Shown: piece by piece, positions 1 through 6,471 of the stretch
How the letters are laid out: every line of letters begins with the position of its first letter
Numbering within the stretch: position 1 is the stretch's first letter
NCBI GenBank assembly: GCA_027068245.1
Contig: JAMOUF010000205.1
Coordinates: forward strand, 1-7,497
Reading direction: 5' to 3'
DNA length: 7,497 nt
Source: Campylobacterales bacterium
GTDB lineage: Bacteria > Campylobacterota > Campylobacteria > Campylobacterales > Nitratiruptoraceae
The notes under the pieces: generated by a model
What the model was told of the DNA's origin: nothing
Databases searched by the model: none
The model's input: only the letters and a program-made list of their open reading frames with translations
Program-made: the position numbers and the translations under genes

Positions 1-1247
1 AATATATATCCGGCCAACACCGTCCAGGCATGTCTCATATGGGCCCCGAAGGTATATATGCCTTTAAGCCTTCCCATGACGCCAACTCCGGCCGCGCTGC
101 CGAAGCTGATAAGGCTTCCACCGATACCGGCGGTAAGCGTAACCAGCAGCCACTGGTCCTTACCCATAGGAGGGTCGGCTTTCAGTATGGCGCTCATAAC
201 GGGCACGTTGTCTATAATGGCCGATATGAAACCAACGCTTATGTTGCCTGCGGTTGGACCTATCAAGTCGTAAAGCTTTACGATATACTCCAGATACCCC
301 AAAAAGTGCAGCGCACCAACCGCGCTCAGTATCCCGAAAAAGAACATCAGCGTATCGTTTTCAACATTTTTCATATTCACATAGACATCGAGCCTGTCAT
401 GCTGATATTTTCTGGTATGAAAATATGAATACATCTTCAACAGCGCAAGTCCGAACATCATACCCCACATAGCCGGAAAGTGGAAAAACTGGTGTCCCAT
501 CACCGCAAAAAATATGGTAAACACACCCAGCCATATCACAACCTTGGCTCCGGGTTTTAGCTCCACTTTTGGCAGGTTCGCGTCAAAATGGGGTTCGCCC
601 TGGGGCACATATCTGGCAAGCAACCACGCGGTAAGCAGCCATCCGGCTAATGCCGGCACGAAAAGGTATAAAAAGTCCACGAACTCGCCCTTGCCCGCAG
701 TCCATGCCATCAAGGTGGTGATATCCCCAAAGGGCGACCAGGCACCACCTGCGTTGGCCGCAACCACGATGTTTATGGCACCGGGTACCAAAAAGGCGAT
801 GTTTTTTTTGTCTATCGTAAAAAGAACGGTGGAAAGTATCAAAGCCGTAGTCAGGTTGTCAGCAACCGGGGATATCCAAAAGGCCAGCGTCCCGGTTATC
901 CAAAAGAGCTTTTTATAGCTGTAGCCCTTTGAGGTGAGGTTGTATTTCAACACATCGAAGACCCGCCTTTCTATCAGCGTCTCGATATATGTCATAGCCA
1001 CGAACAAAAAGAAATATATCTCGGCAATCTCCAGTATCAGATGCTCCATCTCCCCGTGAAGCGGGGCCGGGTCCAGATGGTTTATGGCAAAATATATCCC
1101 TATCAGCATAAACATCAGCGTTCCGATTAAAAGCGCGGGCTTAGCCTTGTTTATCCTGAACTTCTCCTCGGCCGCTATGAAGTAGTAGCCGACGATAAAA
1201 ATTACCAGGTTTAGATAACCAACCCAGGTATGCGTCAAGTCAAGCAT
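1..1247 (-). CDS. nhaD: NhaD-type Na+/H+ antiporter, C-terminus cut off by the window edge
   Basis: Inner-membrane sodium:proton antiporter of the NhaD family (ion transporter superfamily), which exchanges cytoplasmic Na+ (often Li+) for external protons and so supports salt and alkaline pH tolerance. I translated 415 residues from ATG at 1247 with no stop. Long hydrophobic segments recur throughout, at about 9-24, 36-54, 74-90, 113-146, 151-167, 194-213, 235-252, 257-270, 299-316, 336-355 and 366-390. Polar motifs inside membrane segments match the family: SPVADNLTTALILS (127-139), NAGGAWSPFGDITTLMAW (165-182), FFFGILSAVGAL (302-313), SAIIDNVPVMSAI (342-354) and GSAAGVGVMG (383-392). Asp130, Asp175 and Asp346 are the likely ion-coupling carboxylates, by analogy with the family. 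Usual family length is somewhat over 415, so probably only the last helix or two is missing. It follows nadB by 9 bases with a strong Shine-Dalgarno overlapping the nadB stop, so it is probably cotranscribed and coupled. The family call is firm; which cation it prefers cannot be read from sequence. Confidence 0.93.
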   Translation of the reverse strand, partial: MLDLTHTWVGYLNLVIFIVGYYFIAAEEKFRINKAKPALLIGTLMFMLIGIYFAINHLDPAPLHGEMEHLILEIAEIYFFLFVAMTYIETLIERRVFDVLKYNLTSKGYSYKKLFWITGTLAFWISPVADNLTTALILSTVLFTIDKKNIAFLVPGAINIVVAANAGGAWSPFGDITTLMAWTAGKGEFVDFLYLFVPALAGWLLTAWLLARYVPQGEPHFDANLPKVELKPGAKVVIWLGVFTIFFAVMGHQFFHFPAMWGMMFGLALLKMYSYFHTRKYQHDRLDVYVNMKNVENDTLMFFFGILSAVGALHFLGYLEYIVKLYDLIGPTAGNISVGFISAIIDNVPVMSAILKADPPMGKDQWLLVTLTAGIGGSLISFGSAAGVGVMGRLKGIYTFGAHMRHAWTVLAGYI

Positions 1248-1252
1248 AGATT

Positions 1253-1258
1253 CTCCTT
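1253..1258 (-). promoter_or_regulatory. Ribosome binding site of nhaD, overlapping the nadB stop codon
   Basis: On the minus strand the sequence reads AAGGAG followed by 5 bases and then ATG (1247-1245). The first two bases of this site are the last two bases of the nadB TAA stop (1259-1257), so a ribosome finishing nadB sits directly on the nhaD initiation site. This fixes the nhaD start and suggests translational coupling. Confidence 0.85.
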
Positions 1259-2693
1259 AATTTTCTATATAGTGTGCGCCGATGGACTCTTTTCTCTCCA
1301 GCGCGCTTTTTATAATCTCTTTGGCGCTCAAAGCCCTTAGCCTAAGCAGGTGGCCTATATCGCCTTGTAACATATCCTCCACACTCCCCAAAGCCTCCTT
1401 GAGCTCATCGGTATGTCTGATAATTCCAACCTTCTTCCACATCATCTCCCGTAAAAATCCCTTCTTCTTCTTGTCCCCCTCTTTGATTAGTTCCAGTTTT
1501 TGTGGCCTGAACTCCCTGAACTTGAAATCGAAGGGCCTAAAAAGCGTATCCTCCACGGCCCGCCTGGAAAAGACAAGCCCTTCGAGCAGGGAATTGGAAG
1601 CGAGCCTGTTGGCGCCATGAACCCCGGTGCAGGCCACCTCCCCTATGGCATATAGATTCTCATAACCCAGAACCTTTCCGAAAAGGTCCACCTCGATACC
1701 TCCCATCATAAAATGAAAAGCCGGTGATATGGGAACTTTATCATAAGGGACTTTAAATCCCAGGTTTCTGAAAATCATATAGATGGTAGGAAAGCGTTTT
1801 TTAAAGAACTCCTCGCTGAAGTTTTCAAAGGAGAGATAGACCCTATGGCCCTTTTTCTGGTGGCGGTAGATAGCTCTTGATACAATGTCTCTGGGAGCCA
1901 GCTCCCCTTCAGGGGTGTAGTCGAACAAAAACCTCTTTCCGCTCTCATCCACTATCGTTGCCCCCTCACCTCTCAAAGCCTCGGTTAGCAGATATTTTCT
2001 GGCCCTTTTGTTGTGGACGAAAACGGTGGGGTGGAACTGGGTAAACTCCATATCTTTGAGTTTTATGCCCTTCATCAGCGCCAGCCCCTGGATATCGGCG
2101 CTTATCTTCTTGGCGTTGGTGTGGTATTCATAGAGCGAGCCTATGCCGCCGCTGGCCAAAATTACGTTTTTCGCGTACAGATTGTAATCTCTATCTCCCT
2201 CTTTTACCCGCACTCCGTGACAGACGCTATCCTCGCACAGAAGGTCGGTGACTATCACGCTCGATTTTAGCTGGGCGGTGGTGTTTTTTAGCAAAAATTT
2301 ATGCAGCTCCCGGCCCGTGGCGTCTCCTCCGGCGTGCAAAATCCTGGGCCTGCTGTGGGCGGCCTCCTTGGTAAAGAGCAGATTTCCCTTCTCGTCCCTG
2401 TCAAACTCGAAGCCCCTTGCCAGAAGGTCCTCTATAACCAAAATGGAGTTTCTGCTGAGAATCTCCACGGCCTCGTAGTTGCAAAGACCCGCCCCCGCTT
2501 TTAGGGTATCCTGGATATGCAGCGGTATGTCATCCTCGTCCACGGCCGTGGATACGCCACCCTGGGCGTAGAAGGTGTTACACTCCCACACGGGCTCTTT
2601 GGAAAGAATCAGAACGCTTTTGCCCGCAGGGATGTTCAAAGCCGCGTAAAGCCCGGCTATTCCGGCTCCCACTATGATATAGTCGTATCTCAA
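1257..2693 (-). CDS. nadB: L-aspartate oxidase (NadB), first step of de novo NAD synthesis
   Basis: Cytoplasmic FAD flavoprotein that oxidises L-aspartate to iminoaspartate, which quinolinate synthase NadA condenses with dihydroxyacetone phosphate. The 478-residue product opens with the dinucleotide-binding motif GAGIAG (9-14). It has the family signatures EAAHSRPRILHAGGDATGRE (110-129), FTQFHPTVF (217-225), LTEALRGEGA (236-245), APRDIVSRA (266-274) and GVHGANRLASNSLLEG (357-372). By motif alignment to E. coli NadB, Glu110, His221, Arg268, His327 and Arg363 are the active-site residues, all present; this and the HGANRLASNSLLE signature favour NadB over the related SdhA/FrdA subunits. It is roughly 60 residues shorter than E. 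coli NadB, mostly at the C-terminus, which stops just after the SIGAHY segment. The start is TTG at 2693: a Shine-Dalgarno AGAGG lies 7 bases upstream and the next residues, RYDYIIVGAG, begin the FAD domain at the normal place. nadA and nadC are not in the window. It is first in an apparent operon with nhaD. Confidence 0.95.
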   Translation of the reverse strand: MRYDYIIVGAGIAGLYAALNIPAGKSVLILSKEPVWECNTFYAQGGVSTAVDEDDIPLHIQDTLKAGAGLCNYEAVEILSRNSILVIEDLLARGFEFDRDEKGNLLFTKEAAHSRPRILHAGGDATGRELHKFLLKNTTAQLKSSVIVTDLLCEDSVCHGVRVKEGDRDYNLYAKNVILASGGIGSLYEYHTNAKKISADIQGLALMKGIKLKDMEFTQFHPTVFVHNKRARKYLLTEALRGEGATIVDESGKRFLFDYTPEGELAPRDIVSRAIYRHQKKGHRVYLSFENFSEEFFKKRFPTIYMIFRNLGFKVPYDKVPISPAFHFMMGGIEVDLFGKVLGYENLYAIGEVACTGVHGANRLASNSLLEGLVFSRRAVEDTLFRPFDFKFREFRPQKLELIKEGDKKKKGFLREMMWKKVGIIRHTDELKEALGSVEDMLQGDIGHLLRLRALSAKEIIKSALERKESIGAHYIEN

Positions 2694-2700
2694 GATTTAA

Positions 2701-2705
2701 CCTCT
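2701..2705 (-). promoter_or_regulatory. Ribosome binding site of nadB, supporting a TTG start
   Basis: The minus strand reads AGAGG, seven bases, then TTG (2693-2691). No ATG or GTG start lies in frame between this site and the FAD-binding motif, so TTG is the best initiation codon. Confidence 0.7.
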
Positions 2706-2713
2706 TTTTTCTG

Positions 2714-2719
2714 ATAATA
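2714..2719 (-). promoter_or_regulatory. Possible -10 box for the nadB-nhaD operon
   Basis: TATTAT on the minus strand (ATAATA on plus) is the best -10-like hexamer in the divergent gap upstream of nadB. It would start transcription around 2706-2708, leaving a leader of about 14 bases that just includes the AGAGG site. No convincing -35 box lies about 17 bases further upstream, which is common for Campylobacterota sigma-70 promoters but leaves the call weak. Confidence 0.35.
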
Positions 2720-2755
2720 TGGGTCCGCCTTGTATCCGCATCCGGACAGAAAAGC

Positions 2756-2764
2756 TGCTATAAT
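2756..2764 (+). promoter_or_regulatory. Extended -10 promoter (TGCTATAAT) in front of the DUF721-like gene and uvrC
   Basis: TGCTATAAT is a perfect match to the extended -10 consensus TGnTATAAT. No TTGACA-like -35 box is seen 16-18 bases upstream, consistent with an extended -10 promoter. With the normal spacing of about 7 bases the transcript would start at or next to 2771, the A of the downstream ATG, giving little or no leader. It drives the DUF721-like/uvrC pair and lies in the same 77-base gap as the nadB promoter. Confidence 0.65.
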
Positions 2765-2770
2765 TACGAT

Positions 2771-3208
2771 ATGAAAAAAATAGACGACATACTTCATAAT
2801 CTCTTTTCCAATAAAAATTTTTTAGAACAGCAGTGCTTCAACAGGCTTCTAAAGGCCCTGCCGCACACAACCAGGCAGATGGTCTCACACATTTACAGAA
2901 GGGACAGGGTCCTCTATTTCGTGTTGACACATCCCGGTTATCAAATTGAGTTTAATTATAGTAAAAAACTGATAAATGATATATTAAACAGACTTAAAGA
3001 GATAGATGGAAGATGTAAGGCTCTACAGATAGATGAGATAAAGGCGTATGCCAAATTCATCCCCCAAACAAAGCCCAAAAAAAGAGGGCTCCAAACCTAC
3101 AAGGAAAGGGCCAGTGGAGAGTTTGAGATTGAGACGAAAAATCCGGACATAGAGGAGATTTTTCAAAAAATCAAAGAGGCCATAAGGAAAAATGGAACTG
3201 ATAGATAG
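2771..3208 (+). CDS. Small DUF721/DciA-like protein, putative helicase-loader relative
   Basis: 145-residue soluble basic protein without signal peptide or membrane segment. The central part RVLYFVLTHPGYQIEF (46-61), followed by an amphipathic helix (about 62-77), resembles the strand-helix core of DUF721 (DciA) proteins, which bind DNA and help load the replicative helicase DnaB in many bacteria. The N-terminus MKKIDDIL and the tail YKERASGEFEI (110-120), after a basic stretch PKKRG (102-106), match my recollection of small proteins at this place in Campylobacterota genomes; I could not check this by search. ATG at 2771 has no Shine-Dalgarno in front of it, and the only good promoter motif ends 6 bases upstream, so the mRNA may be leaderless. 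Its last 17 bases overlap uvrC in another frame. The ORF and its expression are well supported; the DUF721 call is moderate, and a loader role for DnaB is inference from the family only. Confidence 0.6.
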   Translation: MKKIDDILHNLFSNKNFLEQQCFNRLLKALPHTTRQMVSHIYRRDRVLYFVLTHPGYQIEFNYSKKLINDILNRLKEIDGRCKALQIDEIKAYAKFIPQTKPKKRGLQTYKERASGEFEIETKNPDIEEIFQKIKEAIRKNGTDR

Positions 3209-4982
3209 ACTCAAATCCCTTCCCGACAGCCCCGGCGTATACCACTACTTCGATAAAAACGGCAAACTGCTCTACGTGGGCAAGGCTAAAAGTTTGAAAA
3301 AGCGCGTCAGAAGCTATTTTAGGCTCTCACCCCTATCACCGGCTCCAAACCTGAGCCCCAGAATCTTCAAGATGATAAGCGAGACAGAGGATTTGGACTA
3401 TATAGTGGTAAACAGTGAGCAGGACGCGCTGATTTTGGAAAACTCCCTCATAAAGCAGTTAAAGCCCAAATACAACATACTTCTTAGAGACGACAAGACA
3501 TACCCCTATATCTATATAGACCTGAGCGAGGAGTTTCCAAGACCCAAAATCACCAGAAAGGTGGTAAAAGGCAACGTGAAATATTTCGGCCCTTTCCCAT
3601 CCGGCGCCAGGGATATCCTGGACTCAATATACGAGCTTTTCCCTCTGGTTCAAAAAGATTCATGCCTAAAGGGCAAAAAGGCCTGCCTCTTTTTTCAGCT
3701 CAAAAAGTGCCTGGCTCCCTGCGAGGGAAGAGTAAAGAGCCAGACATACCTGAAAATGGTTCATGAGGCGATAGAGCTGATACACAACAAAAAGCTTTTG
3801 ATATCGAAACTGAAAACGAAGATGCAGACCCTCTCACAGGAGTTGAGGTTCGAAGAGGCAGCCGCCATCAGGGACCGGATAAAGAACATCGAGGCCACCA
3901 ACCTGCAAAGCGAGATAGATTTGGCCTCTCTTAAAAACCTGGATATATACGCGATAGAAGAGGAGGAGAACCAGGCCGCGGTGGTCAGGATGTTTTTAAG
4001 AGATGGCAAGGTGATATCGAGCAGCTCCAACAAGATTAAGTTCGACAGGGGTTTTGACAGGGACGAGGCCTATAAAAGGGTACTGCTGGAGTTTTACCAA
4101 AGCCAGACACCCCTTACCTCCACAAACATCATAACCGCCCACGACTTTGCCGAAAGGGAGGATTTAAGCCGGTTCCTATCGGAAAAATTCGGCAAAAAGA
4201 TTGCGATAGAGGTACCCAAAAAAGGCAAAAGAGCCAAACTTACCGAGCTGGCCAGGCTAAACGCAAAAGAGCTTTTGAAGATGAAAAAGGAGGAGGATTT
4301 CATACTTTTTCACATAAAAGAGCTGCTTGAGCTGGAAAACACCCCTTACAAAATAGAGGTCTTCGACAACTCCCACATAAGCGGCTCCGTTCCAGTTGGA
4401 GCGATGGCGGTATTTGAAAACGGCGGATTTCACAAACCCTCCTACAGGCACTACAACCTCAACGGCCGGGACGAATACTCACAGATGAGGGAGCTGATAA
4501 CCAAAAGGTGCGAAAGTTTCGAAAAAAACCCGCCGCCGGATATGTGGCTGATAGACGGTGGAGAGACTTTACGGAGGCTGGCCGAGGATATAGCGAAAAG
4601 TTTCGGGGTGGATATGGATGTGGTAGCCATATCCAAAGAGAAGATAGACGCCAAGGCACACAGGGCGAAGGGAGCGGCGAAAGATATCGTATACGCCTCC
4701 AACGGGGTTTTCAAACTCCCCTCCAGCGACAAGAGGCTCCACTTTTTGCAGCGTCTGCGGGACGAAGCCCACAGATTCGCCATTACATTCCACAAAAAAC
4801 AGCGCTCCAAAAAACTCAAAGAGATGGAACTGCTGAAAATCAACGGCATAGGAGAGGCCAAACTAAAAAAGCTCCTGAACTATTTTGGGACATTCGAGGA
4901 GATAAAAAAAGCCTCAGTGGAGGATATTTCCCAGGTGCTTAACAGAAATGACGCCATAAAGATAAAAGAGCACTACAATTAA
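3192..4982 (+). CDS. uvrC: Excinuclease ABC subunit C (UvrC), dual-incision DNA repair nuclease
   Basis: UvrC joins the UvrB-DNA complex at bulky lesions and cuts on both sides of the damage in nucleotide excision repair. At 596 residues it is normal length with all domains in order. An N-terminal GIY-YIG nuclease (about 12-95) makes the 3' cut: GVY at 15-17, YVGKAKSLKKR at 28-38, with catalytic Tyr17, Tyr28 and Arg38, and the acidic segment SEQDALILENSLIKQLKPKY. Four cysteines, Cys158, Cys165, Cys173 and Cys177, match the iron-sulfur cluster site of the family. A UVR helical hairpin (about 203-237, LRFEEAAAIRDRI) binds UvrB. The RNase H-like nuclease (about 385-535) for the 5' cut has Asp392 (FDNSHISG), Asp427 (DEYSQMRE), Asp455 (LIDGG) and His527 (DEAHRF). 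A C-terminal tandem helix-hairpin-helix (about 545-596, KINGIGEAKLKKLL) binds DNA. The usual GGKGQ after the third Asp is replaced by GGETL. Start ATG 3192 has AAGGA close upstream and overlaps the preceding gene by 17 bases, so the two are probably one transcript. Confidence 0.97.
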   Translation: MELIDRLKSLPDSPGVYHYFDKNGKLLYVGKAKSLKKRVRSYFRLSPLSPAPNLSPRIFKMISETEDLDYIVVNSEQDALILENSLIKQLKPKYNILLRDDKTYPYIYIDLSEEFPRPKITRKVVKGNVKYFGPFPSGARDILDSIYELFPLVQKDSCLKGKKACLFFQLKKCLAPCEGRVKSQTYLKMVHEAIELIHNKKLLISKLKTKMQTLSQELRFEEAAAIRDRIKNIEATNLQSEIDLASLKNLDIYAIEEEENQAAVVRMFLRDGKVISSSSNKIKFDRGFDRDEAYKRVLLEFYQSQTPLTSTNIITAHDFAEREDLSRFLSEKFGKKIAIEVPKKGKRAKLTELARLNAKELLKMKKEEDFILFHIKELLELENTPYKIEVFDNSHISGSVPVGAMAVFENGGFHKPSYRHYNLNGRDEYSQMRELITKRCESFEKNPPPDMWLIDGGETLRRLAEDIAKSFGVDMDVVAISKEKIDAKAHRAKGAAKDIVYASNGVFKLPSSDKRLHFLQRLRDEAHRFAITFHKKQRSKKLKEMELLKINGIGEAKLKKLLNYFGTFEEIKKASVEDISQVLNRNDAIKIKEHYN

Positions 4983-5002
4983 ATAAACTTTTTACTTTTT
5001 TA

Positions 5003-5011
5003 TGCAATAAT
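5003..5011 (+). promoter_or_regulatory. Candidate extended -10 promoter for the PAS-Hpt/NIT sensor operon
   Basis: The 58-base gap 4983-5040 between uvrC and the next gene is very AT-rich. It contains TGCAATAAT, one mismatch from the extended -10 consensus, which would start transcription near 5018 and leave a leader of about 20 bases including the Shine-Dalgarno site. No -35 box is evident. T-runs at 4989-5000 have no stem-loop before them, so I see no Rho-independent terminator after uvrC and readthrough from uvrC is possible. Confidence 0.4.
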
Positions 5012-5026
5012 TATTAGAAATTATAT

Positions 5027-5032
5027 AAAAGG
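5027..5032 (+). promoter_or_regulatory. Ribosome binding site selecting the GTG start of the PAS-Hpt gene
   Basis: AAAAGG lies 8 bases before GTG at 5041. The codon immediately before the GTG in the same frame is a TAA stop (5038-5040), so no earlier start is possible, and later starts would cut into the PAS-like domain. Confidence 0.7.
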
Positions 5033-5040
5033 CGATTTAA

Positions 5041-6471
5041 GTGGTTCTTTACGACTCGAACAAACATCTCATAGCCATCAGCGACAACACCCTGGAGACT
5101 CTTGGGTTTAGATCTTTGGAGGAGTTTAAAAGAAGCGTAATGGATATAGCGGAGCTTTTCGTAAAAAAACCCGGATATATCCATCAGTTCAAAAGTTTTC
5201 ACTGGATCGACTACATCCTCACAAACTCCACCGTAACCCACAGGGCGGTTCTAAAAACGAAAGATGGAAGAGAGTTTGAAGTTTTCGTAAACGTAAACCA
5301 GCTTTACGGTCTGGAGTATAAAAACTTCTATCTGGTAACTTTCGAGCCAAATACCTACGACGAGTGCATAGTGGAGCCAAAAGAGAGCCCCTCGGTAAAA
5401 AGAGCCCAAAAACCCGAAACGGTGATACGCAAAGAGGAAAAAACCGTACAAATCCGTCCCCAGCCAAAGGAGTTTGAAAAACCGGATTTGGAAAAAATCA
5501 GCGAGGAGCTGAATCTAAGCGAAGAGATAGTGGTGGATTTTATAAAAGAGTTCATCAACCACTCTTTGGAGAGGGTGGAGGAGATAAATTCGGCCGTAGA
5601 AAAAGGGGATATTCAAAAGTTGAAAAACATTATCCACACACTAAGAGGCGTCAGCGCCAATCTGCGCCTAAAACCGGCCGTGGAGATTCTCAAAAAAAGC
5701 AAAAACGCACAGGATTTGGACCAGCTTATCGATATTTTGGAGGAGTTTTACAGCTACATTCTCTTTTTGGCCAAAGAGCTGGGCATAAAAACCGATAAAG
5801 ATGTGGTGTTGAAAAAGAGAGTCGTGCAACAATGCGAAACAGAGGCCCTGAACCTGTCGAAAAATGAAAACGCCGCGGAGCAAAAGAGTATGGAACCAAA
5901 AATAGAGAAGGTTACAAAAGAGCTCGGTATATCGCTGGAGGAGTACCGGGAGTATCTAAAAGAGCTGATAAACGAGATAAAACTCAACCTTGCGTACAAC
6001 AATTTCAACGAGCTGCACAAGCTCGCATCCTTCGCCAGAAACCTCTACCTGCAGGAGTGCGCCAAATATCTGGACCAGGTAAGCATCAACCAAAACCCCC
6101 AGCTGGTGAAACAGTGCGTACACGACCTGGAACAGCTCAAAAAAGAGCCGAACCCCTTCATAGTCACCGTGGAGGATTTGGAGGACTCTTTGCAAATGAT
6201 ACAGATAGACAAAAAGGACTTTACTGAAATTATCGAGGATTTGATAATCGAGCTCAAAACCTTGAAAGATATAAAGATGAGAAAAGAGAAGTTTTTGAAA
6301 AAGACCAAACAGCTTAAAAGCATAGCCGAAAGCCTGAGGCTTAGCAATCTGGTTTTGCTGATGAACAATATTTTGTCCAACTATCCCCTGGATAAATTTA
6401 TGTTAAAACAGCTTGAAGAGGCTATCCAGTCATTGGAAAAGAGCGTTAAAGAGATGCAGGCCGGCCGATGA
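5041..6471 (+). CDS. PAS and histidine phosphotransfer (Hpt) signalling protein with three Hpt-like repeats
   Basis: 476-residue cytoplasmic protein with no membrane segment and no kinase, receiver or DNA-binding domain. Residues 1-102 look like a PAS sensor domain (strand-helix start YDSNKHLIAISDNTLETLG, later AVLKTKDGREFEVFVNV and FYLVTFEP). A charged linker (about 103-148) leads to an Hpt domain (150-249) with the canonical motif HTLRGVSANLRL and phospho-acceptor His199. A second charged linker (250-283) is followed by two further helical units (286-369 and 376-472) with the same pattern but degraded motifs. Hpt domains relay phosphoryl groups between receiver domains in multistep phosphorelays, so this protein probably passes a signal to or from a hybrid kinase. 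The obvious partner is the membrane sensor whose ATG overlaps this gene's stop (ATGA at 6468-6471). Start is GTG with AAAAGG 8 bases upstream. The PAS call is moderate and the first Hpt call strong; its ligand and partners are unknown. Confidence 0.82.
   Translation: MVLYDSNKHLIAISDNTLETLGFRSLEEFKRSVMDIAELFVKKPGYIHQFKSFHWIDYILTNSTVTHRAVLKTKDGREFEVFVNVNQLYGLEYKNFYLVTFEPNTYDECIVEPKESPSVKRAQKPETVIRKEEKTVQIRPQPKEFEKPDLEKISEELNLSEEIVVDFIKEFINHSLERVEEINSAVEKGDIQKLKNIIHTLRGVSANLRLKPAVEILKKSKNAQDLDQLIDILEEFYSYILFLAKELGIKTDKDVVLKKRVVQQCETEALNLSKNENAAEQKSMEPKIEKVTKELGISLEEYREYLKELINEIKLNLAYNNFNELHKLASFARNLYLQECAKYLDQVSINQNPQLVKQCVHDLEQLKKEPNPFIVTVEDLEDSLQMIQIDKKDFTEIIEDLIIELKTLKDIKMRKEKFLKKTKQLKSIAESLRLSNLVLLMNNILSNYPLDKFMLKQLEEAIQSLEKSVKEMQAGR
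5488..6456 (+). repeat. Three tandem Hpt-like units inside the PAS-Hpt protein, divergent at DNA level
   Basis: The units begin alike: LEKISEELNLSEE (150-162, nt from 5488), IEKVTKELGISLEEY (288-302, unit nt from 5896) and LEDSLQMIQIDKKDF (380-394, unit nt from 6166). Each continues with an amphipathic helix ending around LI.E or FI.H, then a second helix with the Hpt core: HTLRGVSANLRL (199-210), HKLASFARNLYL (326-337) and KQLKSIAESLRL (423-434). These twelve-residue cores align without gaps and share Leu at core positions 3, 10 and 12. Unit 1 has His, Arg and Gly in their proper places. Unit 2 has a His but lacks the Arg and Gly, and a gapped alternative alignment would leave it without an acceptor His. 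Unit 3 has Lys423 instead of His. This is a repeat of protein domains, old enough that the DNA no longer looks repeated. Confidence 0.68.

Noticed and set aside
30..918. Several plus-strand open frames of 70-134 codons (for example 30-428 and 514-918).
   Set aside because: They lie antisense to the well-supported nhaD frame, have no family resemblance and no ribosome binding site; they are shadow frames.
1282..2714. Plus-strand open frames opposite nadB (1282-1620, 2013-2270, 2248-2478, 2301-2504, 2517-2714).
   Set aside because: The minus-strand NadB frame is full length with its active-site motifs; the opposite frames have low-complexity, unfamiliar products.
4451..4942. Minus-strand frame 4451-4861 (136 codons) and plus-strand frame 4508-4942 (144 codons) over uvrC.
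   Set aside because: Both lie entirely inside the catalytic part of UvrC, where the uvrC frame carries the nuclease residues; their products look like frame-shifted UvrC codons.
4983..5040. T-runs after uvrC as a Rho-independent terminator.
   Set aside because: No GC-rich stem precedes the T-runs; the only symmetry is the short AT palindrome AATAATTATT at 5006-5015.
6460..6467. GGCCGGCC palindrome just before the sensor start codon, as a possible operator.
   Set aside because: Eight bases inside coding sequence, no second copy or flanking symmetry; likely chance from Ala-Gly-Arg codons.
5041..6471. Recurring AAAGAGCT-like words in uvrC and the PAS-Hpt gene, as possible uptake or Chi-like sequences.
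   Set aside because: They mostly fall in one reading frame as Lys-Glu-Leu codons, so codon and residue preference explains them.
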